From: Nocardia concava NBRC 100430
GTDB taxonomy: Bacteria; Actinomycetota; Actinomycetes; Mycobacteriales; Mycobacteriaceae
Direction: 5' to 3'
DNA: 64,000 nt
Assembly: GCF_000308815.1 (NCBI RefSeq)
Contig: NZ_BAFX01000010.1
Location: 1 to 64,000 of the forward strand
Each line of letters begins with the position of its first letter. Position 1 is the stretch's first letter. Below the pieces are notes generated by a model. The model did not search any database. It had not been told where the DNA came from and saw only the letters and a list, made by a program, of their open reading frames with translations. This document shows positions 51,508-61,161 of the stretch, in pieces. A program made the translations under genes and the position numbers.

Positions 51508-53945
51508 TCGGCATCGTCGTGATCTCCCACAGCCGCCCGCTCGCGCACGCCGCCGTCGCCCTGGCCTCGGAAATGCTGCACGGCCAAGCGGTTCCGATCG
51601 AGATCGCGGCCGGGCTGGACGAGCGGACCTTCGGGACCGATGCGAGTGCCGTCGCCGCGGCGATCACGGCGGCCGATCGCGGTGACGGGGTGCTGCTGCT
51701 CATGGACCTCGGCAGCGCGGTGCTGTCGGCGGAGCTGGCGCTGGATCTGCTCGAGGGTGAGCATCGCACCCGGTTGTGCGCGGCGCCGCTGCTGGAGGGG
51801 TTGATCGCCGCGACGGTGGCCGCGGCCGGGGGTGCGGATCTGGAGACCGCCGCCGCGGAGGCGGAGAACTCGCTCGCCGGAAAGCGCAGCCAGCTGGGTG
51901 AACCGGCTGCCCCTTCGGCGGAAAACGTGCCCGCACTCGATGATTCGCAGATCGACAGCCCGGATGCGGTGGCCACCTTCGTGGTCCACAACGAGCACGG
52001 CCTGCATGCGCGACCGGCGGCGCGGCTCGTCGCCGAGCTGCGCGGTCTCGATGCCCGGGTGTGGCTGCGGAATCTGACCACCGGCAGCGGTCCCGCTTCG
52101 GGGAGCAGTCTGAGCCGCGTCGCGGCGCTGGGTGCGCTGCGCGGGCACGAAATCGAGGTGACGGCAAGCGGTTCCGCCGCACGGGAGGTGGTCGAGCGGA
52201 TTCGCGCGCTCGCCGGACGCAGCTTCGACGAGACGGCTGCGACACCGGCCGCTGTCGCAGCCGAAACCGTCGAGGAGCCTCACGGCGGTCCGCGAGCGGC
52301 CTCACCCGGTATCGCGCTCGGCCCGGTACACCGCAGCGGCCCGGTCGAATTCACGCTGCCGGATATCCCCGACGGCTCGCCCGCCGAGGAACTGCGCCGC
52401 CTCGATGGCGCGATGGACGCGGCGCGCGCAGAGATCGAACGGGCGCGGGCAGGGGCGGGTGCCGAGTCCGGGATCTTCGACGCGCACCTGCTGTTGCTCG
52501 AGGATGAGGAGCTGTTGACCGATGTGCGCCGACACATCACCGACGGTCTACCGGCCGCGACCGCATGGGCGAAGGTCATGGACTCTGCGGCAGCCGAATT
52601 CGACGGTCTCGCCGACGAGTATCAGCGGGCCCGTGCGGCCGATCTGCGCGCCGTGCGGGATCAGGTGCTCGCGGGTCTACTCGGCGTCGGAGTCAACCTC
52701 GAGGGCGTTTCGGGGATTCTGGTCGCGCCCGATCTGACTCCGGCGCAGGCCGCAGCCCTTGATCCGGCGGTGGTGCTCGGAGTCGTTCTCGCACAGGGCA
52801 GTTCGACGTCGCACGCCATGATCCTCACCCGGTCGCGGGGCATCCCGGCCGTGGTGAGCGCGGGCCCGGGAATCCTCACCGTGCCCGAGGACACAGTCGT
52901 CGCCTTCGACGGGACGACGGGGCGTCTGGTCGTGGATCCGGATCCCGCTACCCGGGCCGAATTCGACCACGCAGCTCAACAGCGGGCGCGGCAACGTGCG
53001 GCCGCTCTGTCCGCCGCCGCGCAACCCGCCCGCACCGTCGACGGCAAACTCGTCCACCTCGCCGCCAATATCGGCGATCTGGACGACGCCGCTGCCGCCG
53101 TACGCCAGGGCGCGGACCTGGCAGGACTGGTGCGGACCGAATTCCTTTTCCTGGGCCGCGATCACGCGCCGACCGTCGAGGAGCAGGAGCAGACCTATCG
53201 GGCGATCGCCGAAGCCTTCGACGGCCGCCGCATCGTGCTGCGCACCCTCGACGTGGGCGGCGACAAGCCACTCCCCTATGTCGTGCAGTCGCCGGAGGCC
53301 AACCCGTTCCTGGGTGTTCGGGGCATCCGGCTCGCTCTCGCCCGTCCCTGGCTGCTGCGCGACCAGTTGACCGCCATCTGCCGGGTCGCCGCCGATCATC
53401 CGGTCAGCGTGATGTTCCCGATGATCACCGGTCTCGACGAACTCCTGGCCGCCCGGCGCATCCTGGACGAGGTCGCGATGCCCGGTGCCGCACCGGAAGT
53501 CGGCATCATGGTGGAGGTTCCGGCCGCCGCCGCGAAAACCGGTGTCTTCGCGCCCCACGTCGACTTCTTCAGCGTCGGCACCAATGATCTCGTGCAGTAC
53601 GCGCTGGCCGCGGAACGCGGGAACGACGCGGTCGCGGGTCTCGCCGATGCCCTGGATCCGGGTGTGCTGCGCCTCATCGACATGGTGTGCCGCGAGGCGG
53701 GTGGCGCGCGGGTCGCGGTGTGCGGTGAGGCCGCGGCCGATCCCGCGGCGATCCCATTGCTGCTCGGGCTGGGCGTCGACGAGCTCAGTGTCGCGCCACC
53801 GGCGATTCCGTTGGGGAAAGCCGCTGTGCGCGAATATGACTCGGCCGAGTGTGCACGCACGGCCGCGCAGGCGCTGCGCTGCGCGTCGGCCGAGGAGGTT
53901 CGCGCACTGGCGCAGCGCCACGGTGCGGTGGCGGCCGTGCGCTGA
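51504..53945 (+). CDS. dhaM: DhaM-HPr-Enzyme I fusion: complete PTS phosphoryl chain for DHA kinase
   Basis: 813 residues with three fused PTS modules. Residues 1-125 are the EIIA-Man-like DhaM domain with active H9 (VVISHSRPL). Residues about 150-245 are HPr with H168 in NEHGLHARPAA. Residues about 285-813 are Enzyme I with N-terminal ASPGIALGPV, H437 in GSSTSHAMI, the PEP-binding barrel (GGDKPLPY, FFSVGTNDLVQYA) and catalytic C740 (AVCGEAAAD). E. coli DhaM carries only a truncated EI. Here EI is full length, so the protein could carry phosphate from PEP to DhaL alone. It ends nine bases before the convergent xylR stop. Confidence 0.92.
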   Translation: MIGIVVISHSRPLAHAAVALASEMLHGQAVPIEIAAGLDERTFGTDASAVAAAITAADRGDGVLLLMDLGSAVLSAELALDLLEGEHRTRLCAAPLLEGLIAATVAAAGGADLETAAAEAENSLAGKRSQLGEPAAPSAENVPALDDSQIDSPDAVATFVVHNEHGLHARPAARLVAELRGLDARVWLRNLTTGSGPASGSSLSRVAALGALRGHEIEVTASGSAAREVVERIRALAGRSFDETAATPAAVAAETVEEPHGGPRAASPGIALGPVHRSGPVEFTLPDIPDGSPAEELRRLDGAMDAARAEIERARAGAGAESGIFDAHLLLLEDEELLTDVRRHITDGLPAATAWAKVMDSAAAEFDGLADEYQRARAADLRAVRDQVLAGLLGVGVNLEGVSGILVAPDLTPAQAAALDPAVVLGVVLAQGSSTSHAMILTRSRGIPAVVSAGPGILTVPEDTVVAFDGTTGRLVVDPDPATRAEFDHAAQQRARQRAAALSAAAQPARTVDGKLVHLAANIGDLDDAAAAVRQGADLAGLVRTEFLFLGRDHAPTVEEQEQTYRAIAEAFDGRRIVLRTLDVGGDKPLPYVVQSPEANPFLGVRGIRLALARPWLLRDQLTAICRVAADHPVSVMFPMITGLDELLAARRILDEVAMPGAAPEVGIMVEVPAAAAKTGVFAPHVDFFSVGTNDLVQYALAAERGNDAVAGLADALDPGVLRLIDMVCREAGGARVAVCGEAAADPAAIPLLLGLGVDELSVAPPAIPLGKAAVREYDSAECARTAAQALRCASAEEVRALAQRHGAVAAVR

Positions 53946-53954
53946 GAGGTCGCA

Positions 53955-55148
53955 TCACCCCGTCGTGGTCCGCTCGTCACCGGTCGCACCCTGGGCCAGC
54001 AGAAGTTCCGGTTCCAGGCAGCAGCGGCGGGTGATGAGCGCGGCCGCGCCCCGCGCGACCGCGCCGCGTCCCAGCGGCGAGACGGCGAGCGTGACCGGAC
54101 GGCGGGCCGTCGCGAGGACGCCGGTGCCGAGTTCGGCGCGCACGCCGGGTGCGAGGTCGTCGAAAAAGGTTGCGTAACTGCCGCCGAGCACGACGGTGGC
54201 GATATCGCAGACATTGATCAGGGATACGAGTGCGGTACCCAGGGCCGACCCGGCGCAGTTGACGGCGGAGCGGCTGCGGGTGTCGCCCCGGTGCAGGGCG
54301 GCGCGCAGCGCGTCGAGTCCCGGTGTCGCCGCGGCGGTGAATATCGCGTCCAGGCCCGCGTATTGCTCGACGCAGCCGTGGCTGCCGCAGCTGCAGGCGC
54401 GTCCGCCGCGCTCGATGATGACGTGCCCGAGCTCACCGGCGAATCCGCTGCCGCCGCGAAACAGGTCTCCGCCCAGCACGATTCCCGCGCCGATGCCGAC
54501 ATCGCCGGAGACATAGACGAAGTCGTCACCGGCCAGCCGGTGCGGCCATACGTGGGCGAGGGCGGCGAGATTGGCTTCGTTGTCCACCGCCACCGTCGGC
54601 TCGCCGAGCGCGGCGGCGAGCCGGTCGCCGATGCGAATACCGGTGAGGCCGGGCACATTCGGTGCGTGCACGACCGTCCCGTCGTGGACGATGCCGGGCA
54701 CGGCCAGCCCGACGCCGAGCACGTCCGCATCCGATTCGGTGATCGCGGTGCGGACGAGCTCGGCGAGGGGCTCGATCAGCTCGTCGGCGTCGCGGTGCCG
54801 GTTGTCGATATCGAGGCGTTGTTCGGACACGGTGGATCCGTCGAGACGCTGCACGGTGACGCCGAGGTGGCGCACATTGATCTCCGCACCGATCGCCACG
54901 GGGGCGTCGGCCGAGAAGCGCAGCGGCCGGGACGGGCGACCGCGTCCGGTGTTCAGCTCCGGGTCCTCGGTCAGAATCCGTTGCCGCAGCAGCGGTTCCG
55001 CGAGGCTGGCGACGGTGGCCTTGGTCAGGCCGGTGCGCTGGGCCAGCTCGGCGCGTGAGGCGGGACCGTCGAGCAGGGCCAGGAGCAAGGTTTGCAGGTT
55101 TCCGGTGCGGACCTGCCGGAGGTGCACGGGGCCGGGCAGGATGCTCAT
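53955..55148 (-). CDS. xylR: ROK-family xylose repressor (XylR-like)
   Basis: 397 residues. N-terminal winged helix-turn-helix (about 15-70, [21 protein letters not shown]) and a ROK sugar-kinase-like domain. The zinc motif is [20 protein letters not shown], and the Asp of the ROK sugar site lies in [12 protein letters not shown]. XylR repressors release DNA on binding xylose. The start at 55148 overlaps the xylB stop by four bases, so the repressor is the third gene of its own operon. A matching palindrome lies in front of xylA. Confidence 0.88.
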   Translation of the reverse strand: MSILPGPVHLRQVRTGNLQTLLLALLDGPASRAELAQRTGLTKATVASLAEPLLRQRILTEDPELNTGRGRPSRPLRFSADAPVAIGAEINVRHLGVTVQRLDGSTVSEQRLDIDNRHRDADELIEPLAELVRTAITESDADVLGVGLAVPGIVHDGTVVHAPNVPGLTGIRIGDRLAAALGEPTVAVDNEANLAALAHVWPHRLAGDDFVYVSGDVGIGAGIVLGGDLFRGGSGFAGELGHVIIERGGRACSCGSHGCVEQYAGLDAIFTAAATPGLDALRAALHRGDTRSRSAVNCAGSALGTALVSLINVCDIATVVLGGSYATFFDDLAPGVRAELGTGVLATARRPVTLAVSPLGRGAVARGAAALITRRCCLEPELLLAQGATGDERTTTG

Positions 55149-56536
55149 CGCTCGAGGTACCTCGTCCGTGCGGTCCGGTAGCGGTCGCGGACCGCGTCCG
55201 CCGCATCGGCCTCGTAGCGCCGCACCGGGGTCGCCGATTCGGGCCACTCGGGCGGCTCGGCACCACCCCGCAGCGCCCAGGCGGCTTGTCGCGCCGCACC
55301 GTCGGCGACGTATTCACCGGGCTCGGGCACCAGCACCGGCACGCCGAACACCGAGGGCGCGATCTCCCGCACCGCGGGCAGCGCGGCCGCACCACCGATC
55401 AACCGCACGCCGGTGACCGAAACACCGTGTGCGGTCAAGGCTTCCAGTCCATCCGCGATACCGCACAGCATGCCTTCCACGGCGGCGCGGGCGATATTGG
55501 CCGGTGTCGCGGCGGCGGTGGTGAGGCCGTGCAGGGCCCCGGTCGCGGCGGGCAGATTCGGCGTGCGCTCCCCGTCGAAGTACGGGACCAGCACGACACC
55601 GTCCGCTCCGGGCGCCGCCGACAGCGCGAGCTCGCTCAACCTGGACAGCCCGCCGCCGAGCATGCCGGCGACGGTGTCCAGCACGAGGGCGGCATTGAGG
55701 GTGCAGACCAGCGGCAGATGGCCGTCCTCGGCATCGGCGAAACCGGCGACGGTACCGGTCGGGTCGGCCGGGCGCACCGCCGAACTCGCCGAGGCCACGC
55801 CCGAAGTGCCCAGTGACACCACCACATCGGTGCCCGCGGCCAGTCCCAGCCGGGCGGCCGCATTGTCGCCCGCACCGGCCGCCAGTCGCTGCCCCGACGC
55901 CGAGGTGGTCGACTCGTTCGAACCCAGCACCCTGGGCAGCATCAGATCGCCACGGCCGCACGCCAATTTGAGCAGGTCCCGGCAATATTCGCCGGAATTG
56001 GAATCGAAATAGCCGGTGCCCGAGGCATCGGAGCGGTCGGTGGTGATCTCTTCGAGTCCGCCACCCCGCAATCGCCAGGTGAGCCAGTCGTGCGGCAGGC
56101 AGACCGCCGCGGTGCGCGCGAGATTGTCGGGCTCGTGCTCGGCCAGCCAGCGCAGCTTGGTGACGGTGAACGAGGCCACCGGCACCGATCCGGTGCGCTG
56201 CGCCCAGGCGGCCGCGCCGAGCTCTTCGGCCAGGTCCGCCGCGGCGTCCGCCGATCGAGTGTCGTTCCACAGCAAGGCATCTCGCGCCACGCGACCCGCC
56301 TCATCCAGGCACACCAGGCCATGCTGCTGCCCGGCCACGCTGATGGCCGCGACATCCTCGACACCGCCCGCCGCCGCGATCGCCTCCTGCAGCGCGGACC
56401 ACCAATACTCCGGATTCACCTCGGTGCCGGGCGGGTGCGCCGCCCGGCCCGACCGCACCCACCGCCCGGTCTCGGCATCCCGAATGACGACCTTGCACGA
56501 CTGGGTCGACGAATCGACCCCCGCCACCAATGTCAT
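55145..56536 (-). CDS. xylB: Xylulokinase
   Basis: 463 residues of the FGGY family. It has [16 protein letters not shown] at the ATP-binding N-terminus, [15 protein letters not shown] and LLWNDTRS of the xylulose site, and the C-terminal [18 protein letters not shown]. It phosphorylates D-xylulose to D-xylulose 5-phosphate. ATG at 56536 lies four bases after the xylA stop; a GTG at 56551 would overlap xylA. The order xylA-xylB-xylR is a compact xylose operon. Confidence 0.92.
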   Translation of the reverse strand: MTLVAGVDSSTQSCKVVIRDAETGRWVRSGRAAHPPGTEVNPEYWWSALQEAIAAAGGVEDVAAISVAGQQHGLVCLDEAGRVARDALLWNDTRSADAAADLAEELGAAAWAQRTGSVPVASFTVTKLRWLAEHEPDNLARTAAVCLPHDWLTWRLRGGGLEEITTDRSDASGTGYFDSNSGEYCRDLLKLACGRGDLMLPRVLGSNESTTSASGQRLAAGAGDNAAARLGLAAGTDVVVSLGTSGVASASSAVRPADPTGTVAGFADAEDGHLPLVCTLNAALVLDTVAGMLGGGLSRLSELALSAAPGADGVVLVPYFDGERTPNLPAATGALHGLTTAAATPANIARAAVEGMLCGIADGLEALTAHGVSVTGVRLIGGAAALPAVREIAPSVFGVPVLVPEPGEYVADGAARQAAWALRGGAEPPEWPESATPVRRYEADAADAVRDRYRTARTRYLER

Positions 56537-56540
56537 CCGA

Positions 56541-57719
56541 TCACCGCGCACCGAGCAGATGTTCCAGCGCGAGCTGGTTCAACCGGACGAATCCATACCC
56601 GCGCTCCCCGGCCCGATCCGGATCGAAATCCGCCTCCGGTTCGGCCAGCAACTCCGCGTATCCCTCCCCCGCGGCCAGCGTCGGAGTCCGCAGATCAGCG
56701 ACCCCGGCCACCGACAACGCCTCCTGCACTTCGGGATCCGCACGGAACGCGCGAGCACGCTCCTTCAACAGCAGATAGGTGCGCATATTCGCGGCCGCCG
56801 AATCCCACACGCCCGCAATATCTTCGGTACGAGACGGCTTGTAATCGAAGTGCCTGGGCCCGTCATAGGCGGGCGCACCGTCGGGGCCGCCGTTCTCCAG
56901 CAGATCGACCAGACCGAACGCGTTCATCAGGTCCCCGTGCCCGAAGACCAGATCCTGGTCGTATTTGATCCCGCGCTGTCCGTTGAGGTCGATGTGGAAC
57001 AACTTCCCCTGCCACAGCGCCTGCGCGATCCCGTGCGCGAAGTTCAGCCCCGCCATCTGCTCATGCCCCACTTCGGGATTCACCCCGACCAGCTCCGGGT
57101 GCGCGAGCGTGGTGATGAACGCCAGCGCATGCCCGACGGTCGGCAGCAGGATGTCCCCGCGCGGCTCATTGGGCTTGGGCTCGATCGCGAACCGCAGATC
57201 GTAGCCGCGGTCTTGCACGAATTCGGTGAGCACATCGAGACTCTCGCGGTACCGGTCCAGCGCCGCCCGCACATCCTTGGCGCTGTCGTATTCCGCTCCC
57301 TCGCGCCCACCCCACAGCACGTAGGTCCGCGCCCCCAGCTCGGCCGCCAACTCGACGTTCCGCAACACCTTACGCAGCGCGAACCGCCGCACGTCCCGAT
57401 CGTTGCTGGTGAACCCGCCATCCTTGAACACCGGATGCGTGAACAGATTGGTAGTGACCATCGGCACCACCATCCCCGTCTCCGCCAACGCCTTCCGCAA
57501 CAACTCCAGCCGCCGATCGCGCTCGGCAGCGGACGCGCCGAACGGGATCACATCGTCATCATGAAAACTGACCCCGTACGCCCCCAACTCCGCCAGCCGA
57601 TGCACCCCCTCCACCGCATCCAGCTCGGGCCGAGTGGCATCCCCGAACGGATCCCTCCCCCGCCACCCCACCGTCCACAATCCGAACGAGAACTTATCCG
57701 CGGGCGTAGGCGCAACCAT
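56541..57719 (-). CDS. xylA: D-xylose isomerase
   Basis: 392 residues of the short class I xylose isomerases usual in actinobacteria. Signature segments are [20 protein letters not shown] (active His), [35 protein letters not shown] and [10 protein letters not shown] with the metal ligands. It converts D-xylose to D-xylulose. ATG at 57719 has GGAGG at seven bases; ATG at 57725 would touch the ribosome site. First gene of the xylose operon, with a palindromic operator just upstream. Confidence 0.95.
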   Translation of the reverse strand: MVAPTPADKFSFGLWTVGWRGRDPFGDATRPELDAVEGVHRLAELGAYGVSFHDDDVIPFGASAAERDRRLELLRKALAETGMVVPMVTTNLFTHPVFKDGGFTSNDRDVRRFALRKVLRNVELAAELGARTYVLWGGREGAEYDSAKDVRAALDRYRESLDVLTEFVQDRGYDLRFAIEPKPNEPRGDILLPTVGHALAFITTLAHPELVGVNPEVGHEQMAGLNFAHGIAQALWQGKLFHIDLNGQRGIKYDQDLVFGHGDLMNAFGLVDLLENGGPDGAPAYDGPRHFDYKPSRTEDIAGVWDSAAANMRTYLLLKERARAFRADPEVQEALSVAGVADLRTPTLAAGEGYAELLAEPEADFDPDRAGERGYGFVRLNQLALEHLLGAR

Positions 57720-57732
57720 GACCATCCTCCAC

Positions 57733-57753
57733 TTTGTTCAGACATTGAACTAA
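57733..57753. promoter_or_regulatory. XylR operator candidate upstream of xylA
   Basis: TTTGTTCA-GACAT-TGAACTAA is an inverted repeat with seven of eight arm positions matching, ending 13 bases before the xylA start codon. ROK-type XylR sites have similar TTTAGTTCAA-like half-sites. Binding here would block the promoter or ribosome entry. Confidence 0.65.
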
Positions 57754-57899
57754 GTGCCCCCGAGCCTACCCACCCCTCGCACAGAAGTTCACGAAAACCA
57801 CCAAACAGACTGCCCGGTGGGACCTTTGCCCCTGTGCACGGGCGACGTCGGCAGCCAGTCTGGACGAACAGGATCGGCGGGCATATCGAGGCGACGGTG

Positions 57900-59016
57900 A
57901 TGATGATCGAGCGGGCCAGCGCTACCGATCGGGCGTTCCTGGCCATGGACACCGGATCGGTACCCGAGCAGTTCGGGGTCGTCCTGACGCTCGACAACGC
58001 CGACGCGATCGATCTCGATCGTGTCCGGCGATTGATCGCCGACCGCATCGCCACCGTCGGATGGGGTCGGCGGCCTCGCCGTGCTGGCCAACCTCGTCGA
58101 TCTACCGGCGCGGCCCGCCCCACGCGAATTCCCATGCCCCGCACCCACTATGGCCACCCTCGCCCGCGACGCATTCACGATTCGGTTGCGGGCGTTGCGC
58201 CACACGGCTCGATCCCTGCGGATGCTGCGGGCCTCCCTGTCGGCGGCCGGAGGGCTGCGGCCGCCTCAGATCGCTCCCGGCGCCCTCACCCGGCGCACCG
58301 GACCGCGTCTGCGCCTGGCACTCGTCCGCGCCGACGTCGCGGCGCTGCGAGCGGCGGCGCATCGGTATGACGCCACGTGCAACGACGCCGTCCTGGTCAC
58401 CGTGGCAGCGGCGCTGAGTCAGGTACTGGGCAGGCATGGCGAAACCGTCGACCCGATCGTGGTGACCGTCCCCGTCTCGGGCCGCCCGCAACGCTCGGAC
58501 ACCGCCGGCCTCGGCAACATGGTCTCGCCGATGCTGGTCTCGGTTCCCGCCAATGGCACCGTGCCGCAACGGCTTCGGGACGTGGCCTCCCAGGTTCGCG
58601 CACACCGGGACGCCGCGACGGGTCCGCCGCCGATCGCGACCCTGGGGTGGCTGTTCCGGCCATTGGCGGCACTGGGCGCATTCCGCTGGTACATGAACCA
58701 TCAGCGCCGATTCCACACGCTGGTATCCCATGTCCGCGGCCCCACCCGGCGCATGACATTCGGCGGATCGACCATCACCGCGGCCACACCCATCGGTGTC
58801 GGCCCGGGCGGCAACACCCCCGTCTACTTCGAAGTGCTCTCCTACACGGGCACACTCACCGTGACGATCGCCGCCGACCCCGACCACTTTCCCCATCTGG
58901 CGGAACTGACCGACGCACTGAACACCGAATTGGACCGCATATCGCGGGAATCCCGCAGCGCCGATCAGAACCACCAGCGGCGTGTCCGGGGTTCGTCCGC
59001 GCATGAACACCGTTGA
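57900..59016 (+). pseudogene. WS/DGAT acyltransferase gene broken by an internal deletion and frame change
   Basis: Wax ester synthase/diacylglycerol acyltransferases make storage lipids in mycolate bacteria. Frame 1 (57900 to about 58058) encodes the family N-terminus: ATDRAFLAMDTGSVPEQFGVVL then DRVRRLIADRI. A different frame, from about 58060, encodes DGVGGLAVLANLVD, which is the tail of the active-site HHxxxDG and the following helix. It then continues through NDAVLVTVAAAL and GNMVSPMLVSVP to a normal C-terminus. About 100 residues, including both catalytic His, are missing at the junction. The reading frame also shifts, so no active enzyme can be made. A downstream start could yield only a His-less fragment. 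Confidence 0.75.
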
Positions 59017-59111
59017 GATTTCGGCACATCGCCGAGGACCTGCTCGACGTGGTTACCGCAGCCGCTGTAGCTCGGTTTGCCGCATTTCCGGCAGGTGATT
59101 CGTCGGCACAT
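58965..59111 (-). CDS. 48-residue Cys-rich small protein
   Basis: A short gene starting at ATG 59111, seven bases after AAAGGAGTAT, a near-perfect ribosome site. The product begins MCRRITCRKCGKPSYSGCG and contains six Cys (residues 2, 7, 10, 18, 35, 37) plus H21, consistent with zinc binding. Similar tiny proteins beginning MCR...TCRxCGKxxWxGCG and ending VPxSQRCxC are common in actinobacteria; their function is unknown to me. It starts 30 bases after the CoA-disulfide reductase gene on the same strand, so probably the same transcript. Its 3' end overlaps the acyltransferase pseudogene by 52 bases. Confidence 0.75.
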   Translation of the reverse strand: MCRRITCRKCGKPSYSGCGNHVEQVLGDVPKSQRCSCADEPRTRRWWF

Positions 59112-59141
59112 TCTGATACTCCTTCCGAAAGGTGTTGATGG

Positions 59142-60770
59142 TCAGCGGATCCGGTCCGCGGTGGCGTCCTGCCAGGTTCGATATCCGCCGTCGAGGTTGA
59201 CCGCGTCGCGGCCCAGTTGCCCGAGCAGTCGCGTCGCGCTGTTGCCGCGCTGGCCGACCTGGCAGAACACGAGGATCGGGCCGGCGGGGATCTCGTCGGC
59301 GCGATCGCGGAGTTCGTCCAGGGGGATATTGCGGGCGCCGGGGATGGATCCGGCGGCGAATTCCGCCGGCGTGCGCACATCGAGCGGGTGTGAGCCCATC
59401 GCGATCGCCTCGTCGATTTCATGCCACTGGATCGTGCGCAACGCGCCCGTGCGCAGGTTGTCGGCCATATAGCCGAGCATGTTGACCGCGTCCTTGGCCG
59501 ACCCGAATTGGGGCGCGTAGGCCAGTTCCAGGTCCATCAGCCGCGAGGCCGGGATGCCGCCCGTCATCGCGGTGGCCAGCACGTCGATGCGCTTGTCGAC
59601 ACCGTCCGCGCCGACCGCCTGCGCGCCCAGAATCCGGTCGGTGCCGGGGTCGACGAGCAGTTTCAGCGCCATCGCACCGGCGTCCGGGTAGTAGCCCGCA
59701 TGGGCGAGCGGATGCGAATGGATAACGCGGAAAGGGCGTTTCGCGGCGCGCAGGCGCTTCTCGCTCCACCCGGTGGTCGCCGCGGTCAGCCCGAAGACGC
59801 CGAGGATCGCGGTGCCCAGGGCGGGCGGGTCGACGGCGGGCAGTCCGGCGATGACGTCGGCGGCCAGTCGGCCCTGGCGATTCGCGGAGTTGGCCAACGG
59901 GATCAGACCGGGATCCCCGCTCACCGAGTCCCGCTTCTCGACCACATCGCCGACGGCGTAGATGTGCGGCGCCGAGGTGCGCAGCCGATCATCGACGACC
60001 ACGCCGCCGCCGGAACCGATTTCGAGTCCGGCCGCGCGGGCGAGCGTGCTTTCCGGGCGCACACCGACCGACATGATCACCAGATCGGCGGCGACCTCCT
60101 GGCCGTCGGACAGTGTCACGGTATCGGCCTCGATGGCGGTCACCTCCGTATCCACCTCCAGCCGGATGCCGTGGGCGCGCATCTCGGCGGCCACCGGGGC
60201 CGCCATTTCGACGTCCAGCGGGGGCAGCACCTGCGGGCCGCGTTCGACCACCGTGGTCGAGATCCCGCGCCGCACCAGGTTTTCGGCCATCTCGACCCCG
60301 ATGAACCCGGCGCCGATCACGACCGCGGCCCGCGCAGTGCCGACCGCCCCGGCCACCCGGTCCACATCGGTGACATCCCGCAGCACCAGCGCGCGTTCGA
60401 CCCCCGGCAGGGGCGGCACGAGGGCGGAAGCGCCGGTGCTCAGCACCAATTCGTCGAAGGACTCGACATATTCGCGGCCCGACTCGAGTTCGCGCACGGT
60501 GACGGTCCGGCCGACGGGATCCAGGGCCACCGCCTCGTGGCGCACCCGCACATCCAGCCGGAACCGCGCCGCCAGCGATTCGGGTGTCTGCAACAGCAGC
60601 GACTCCCGCTTGGTGATCACCCCGCCGACGTAGTAGGGCAGACCGCAGTTCGCGAACGACACGTGCGCGCCGCGCTCGAGCACAACGATCTCCGCGAACT
60701 CGTTCAGCCGCCGCAGCCGGGTCGCGGCGGACATACCGCCCGCCACCCCGCCGATGATCAGAACCTTCAT
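59142..60770 (-). CDS. CoA-disulfide/persulfide reductase with C-terminal rhodanese domain
   Basis: 542 residues. An N-terminal FAD-binding GGVAGG and the single redox Cys C42 in FANCGLPYYVGG identify the CoA-disulfide reductase group. NAD(P)H binding is at VIGAGFIGVEMAENL, and the dimerisation domain spans about 330-440. A rhodanese domain (about 450-542) has active C503 in VFCQVGQRGN. The same fusion occurs in CoADR-RHD/NsrA-like enzymes that reduce CoA persulfides or polysulfides. The divergent neighbour is a CstR-like persulfide-sensing repressor, and two operators lie between them. This supports a role in reactive sulfur removal (inference). Confidence 0.88.
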   Translation of the reverse strand: MKVLIIGGVAGGMSAATRLRRLNEFAEIVVLERGAHVSFANCGLPYYVGGVITKRESLLLQTPESLAARFRLDVRVRHEAVALDPVGRTVTVRELESGREYVESFDELVLSTGASALVPPLPGVERALVLRDVTDVDRVAGAVGTARAAVVIGAGFIGVEMAENLVRRGISTTVVERGPQVLPPLDVEMAAPVAAEMRAHGIRLEVDTEVTAIEADTVTLSDGQEVAADLVIMSVGVRPESTLARAAGLEIGSGGGVVVDDRLRTSAPHIYAVGDVVEKRDSVSGDPGLIPLANSANRQGRLAADVIAGLPAVDPPALGTAILGVFGLTAATTGWSEKRLRAAKRPFRVIHSHPLAHAGYYPDAGAMALKLLVDPGTDRILGAQAVGADGVDKRIDVLATAMTGGIPASRLMDLELAYAPQFGSAKDAVNMLGYMADNLRTGALRTIQWHEIDEAIAMGSHPLDVRTPAEFAAGSIPGARNIPLDELRDRADEIPAGPILVFCQVGQRGNSATRLLGQLGRDAVNLDGGYRTWQDATADRIR

Positions 60771-60794
60771 CTTTACCTCTCAGCCGGACTCTTC

Positions 60795-60810
60795 ATACCC
60801 CTGGGGGTAT
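60795..60810. promoter_or_regulatory. CsoR/CstR-type operator 1
   Basis: ATACCCCTGGGGGTAT is a near-perfect palindrome with the central G/C tracts and AT flanks typical of CsoR-family operators. It is 25 bases upstream of the reductase start. Confidence 0.8.
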
Positions 60811-60816
60811 TCTTGA

Positions 60817-61149
<333 letters not shown>

Positions 61150-61161
61150 CCACCGCGGGCG

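Noticed and set aside
56016..58370. A 784-codon plus-strand frame that ends in acyltransferase-like sequence
   Set aside because: Only the part from 57900 is real protein sequence. The upstream part is antisense to xylA and xylB. The frame merely runs into the broken acyltransferase gene.
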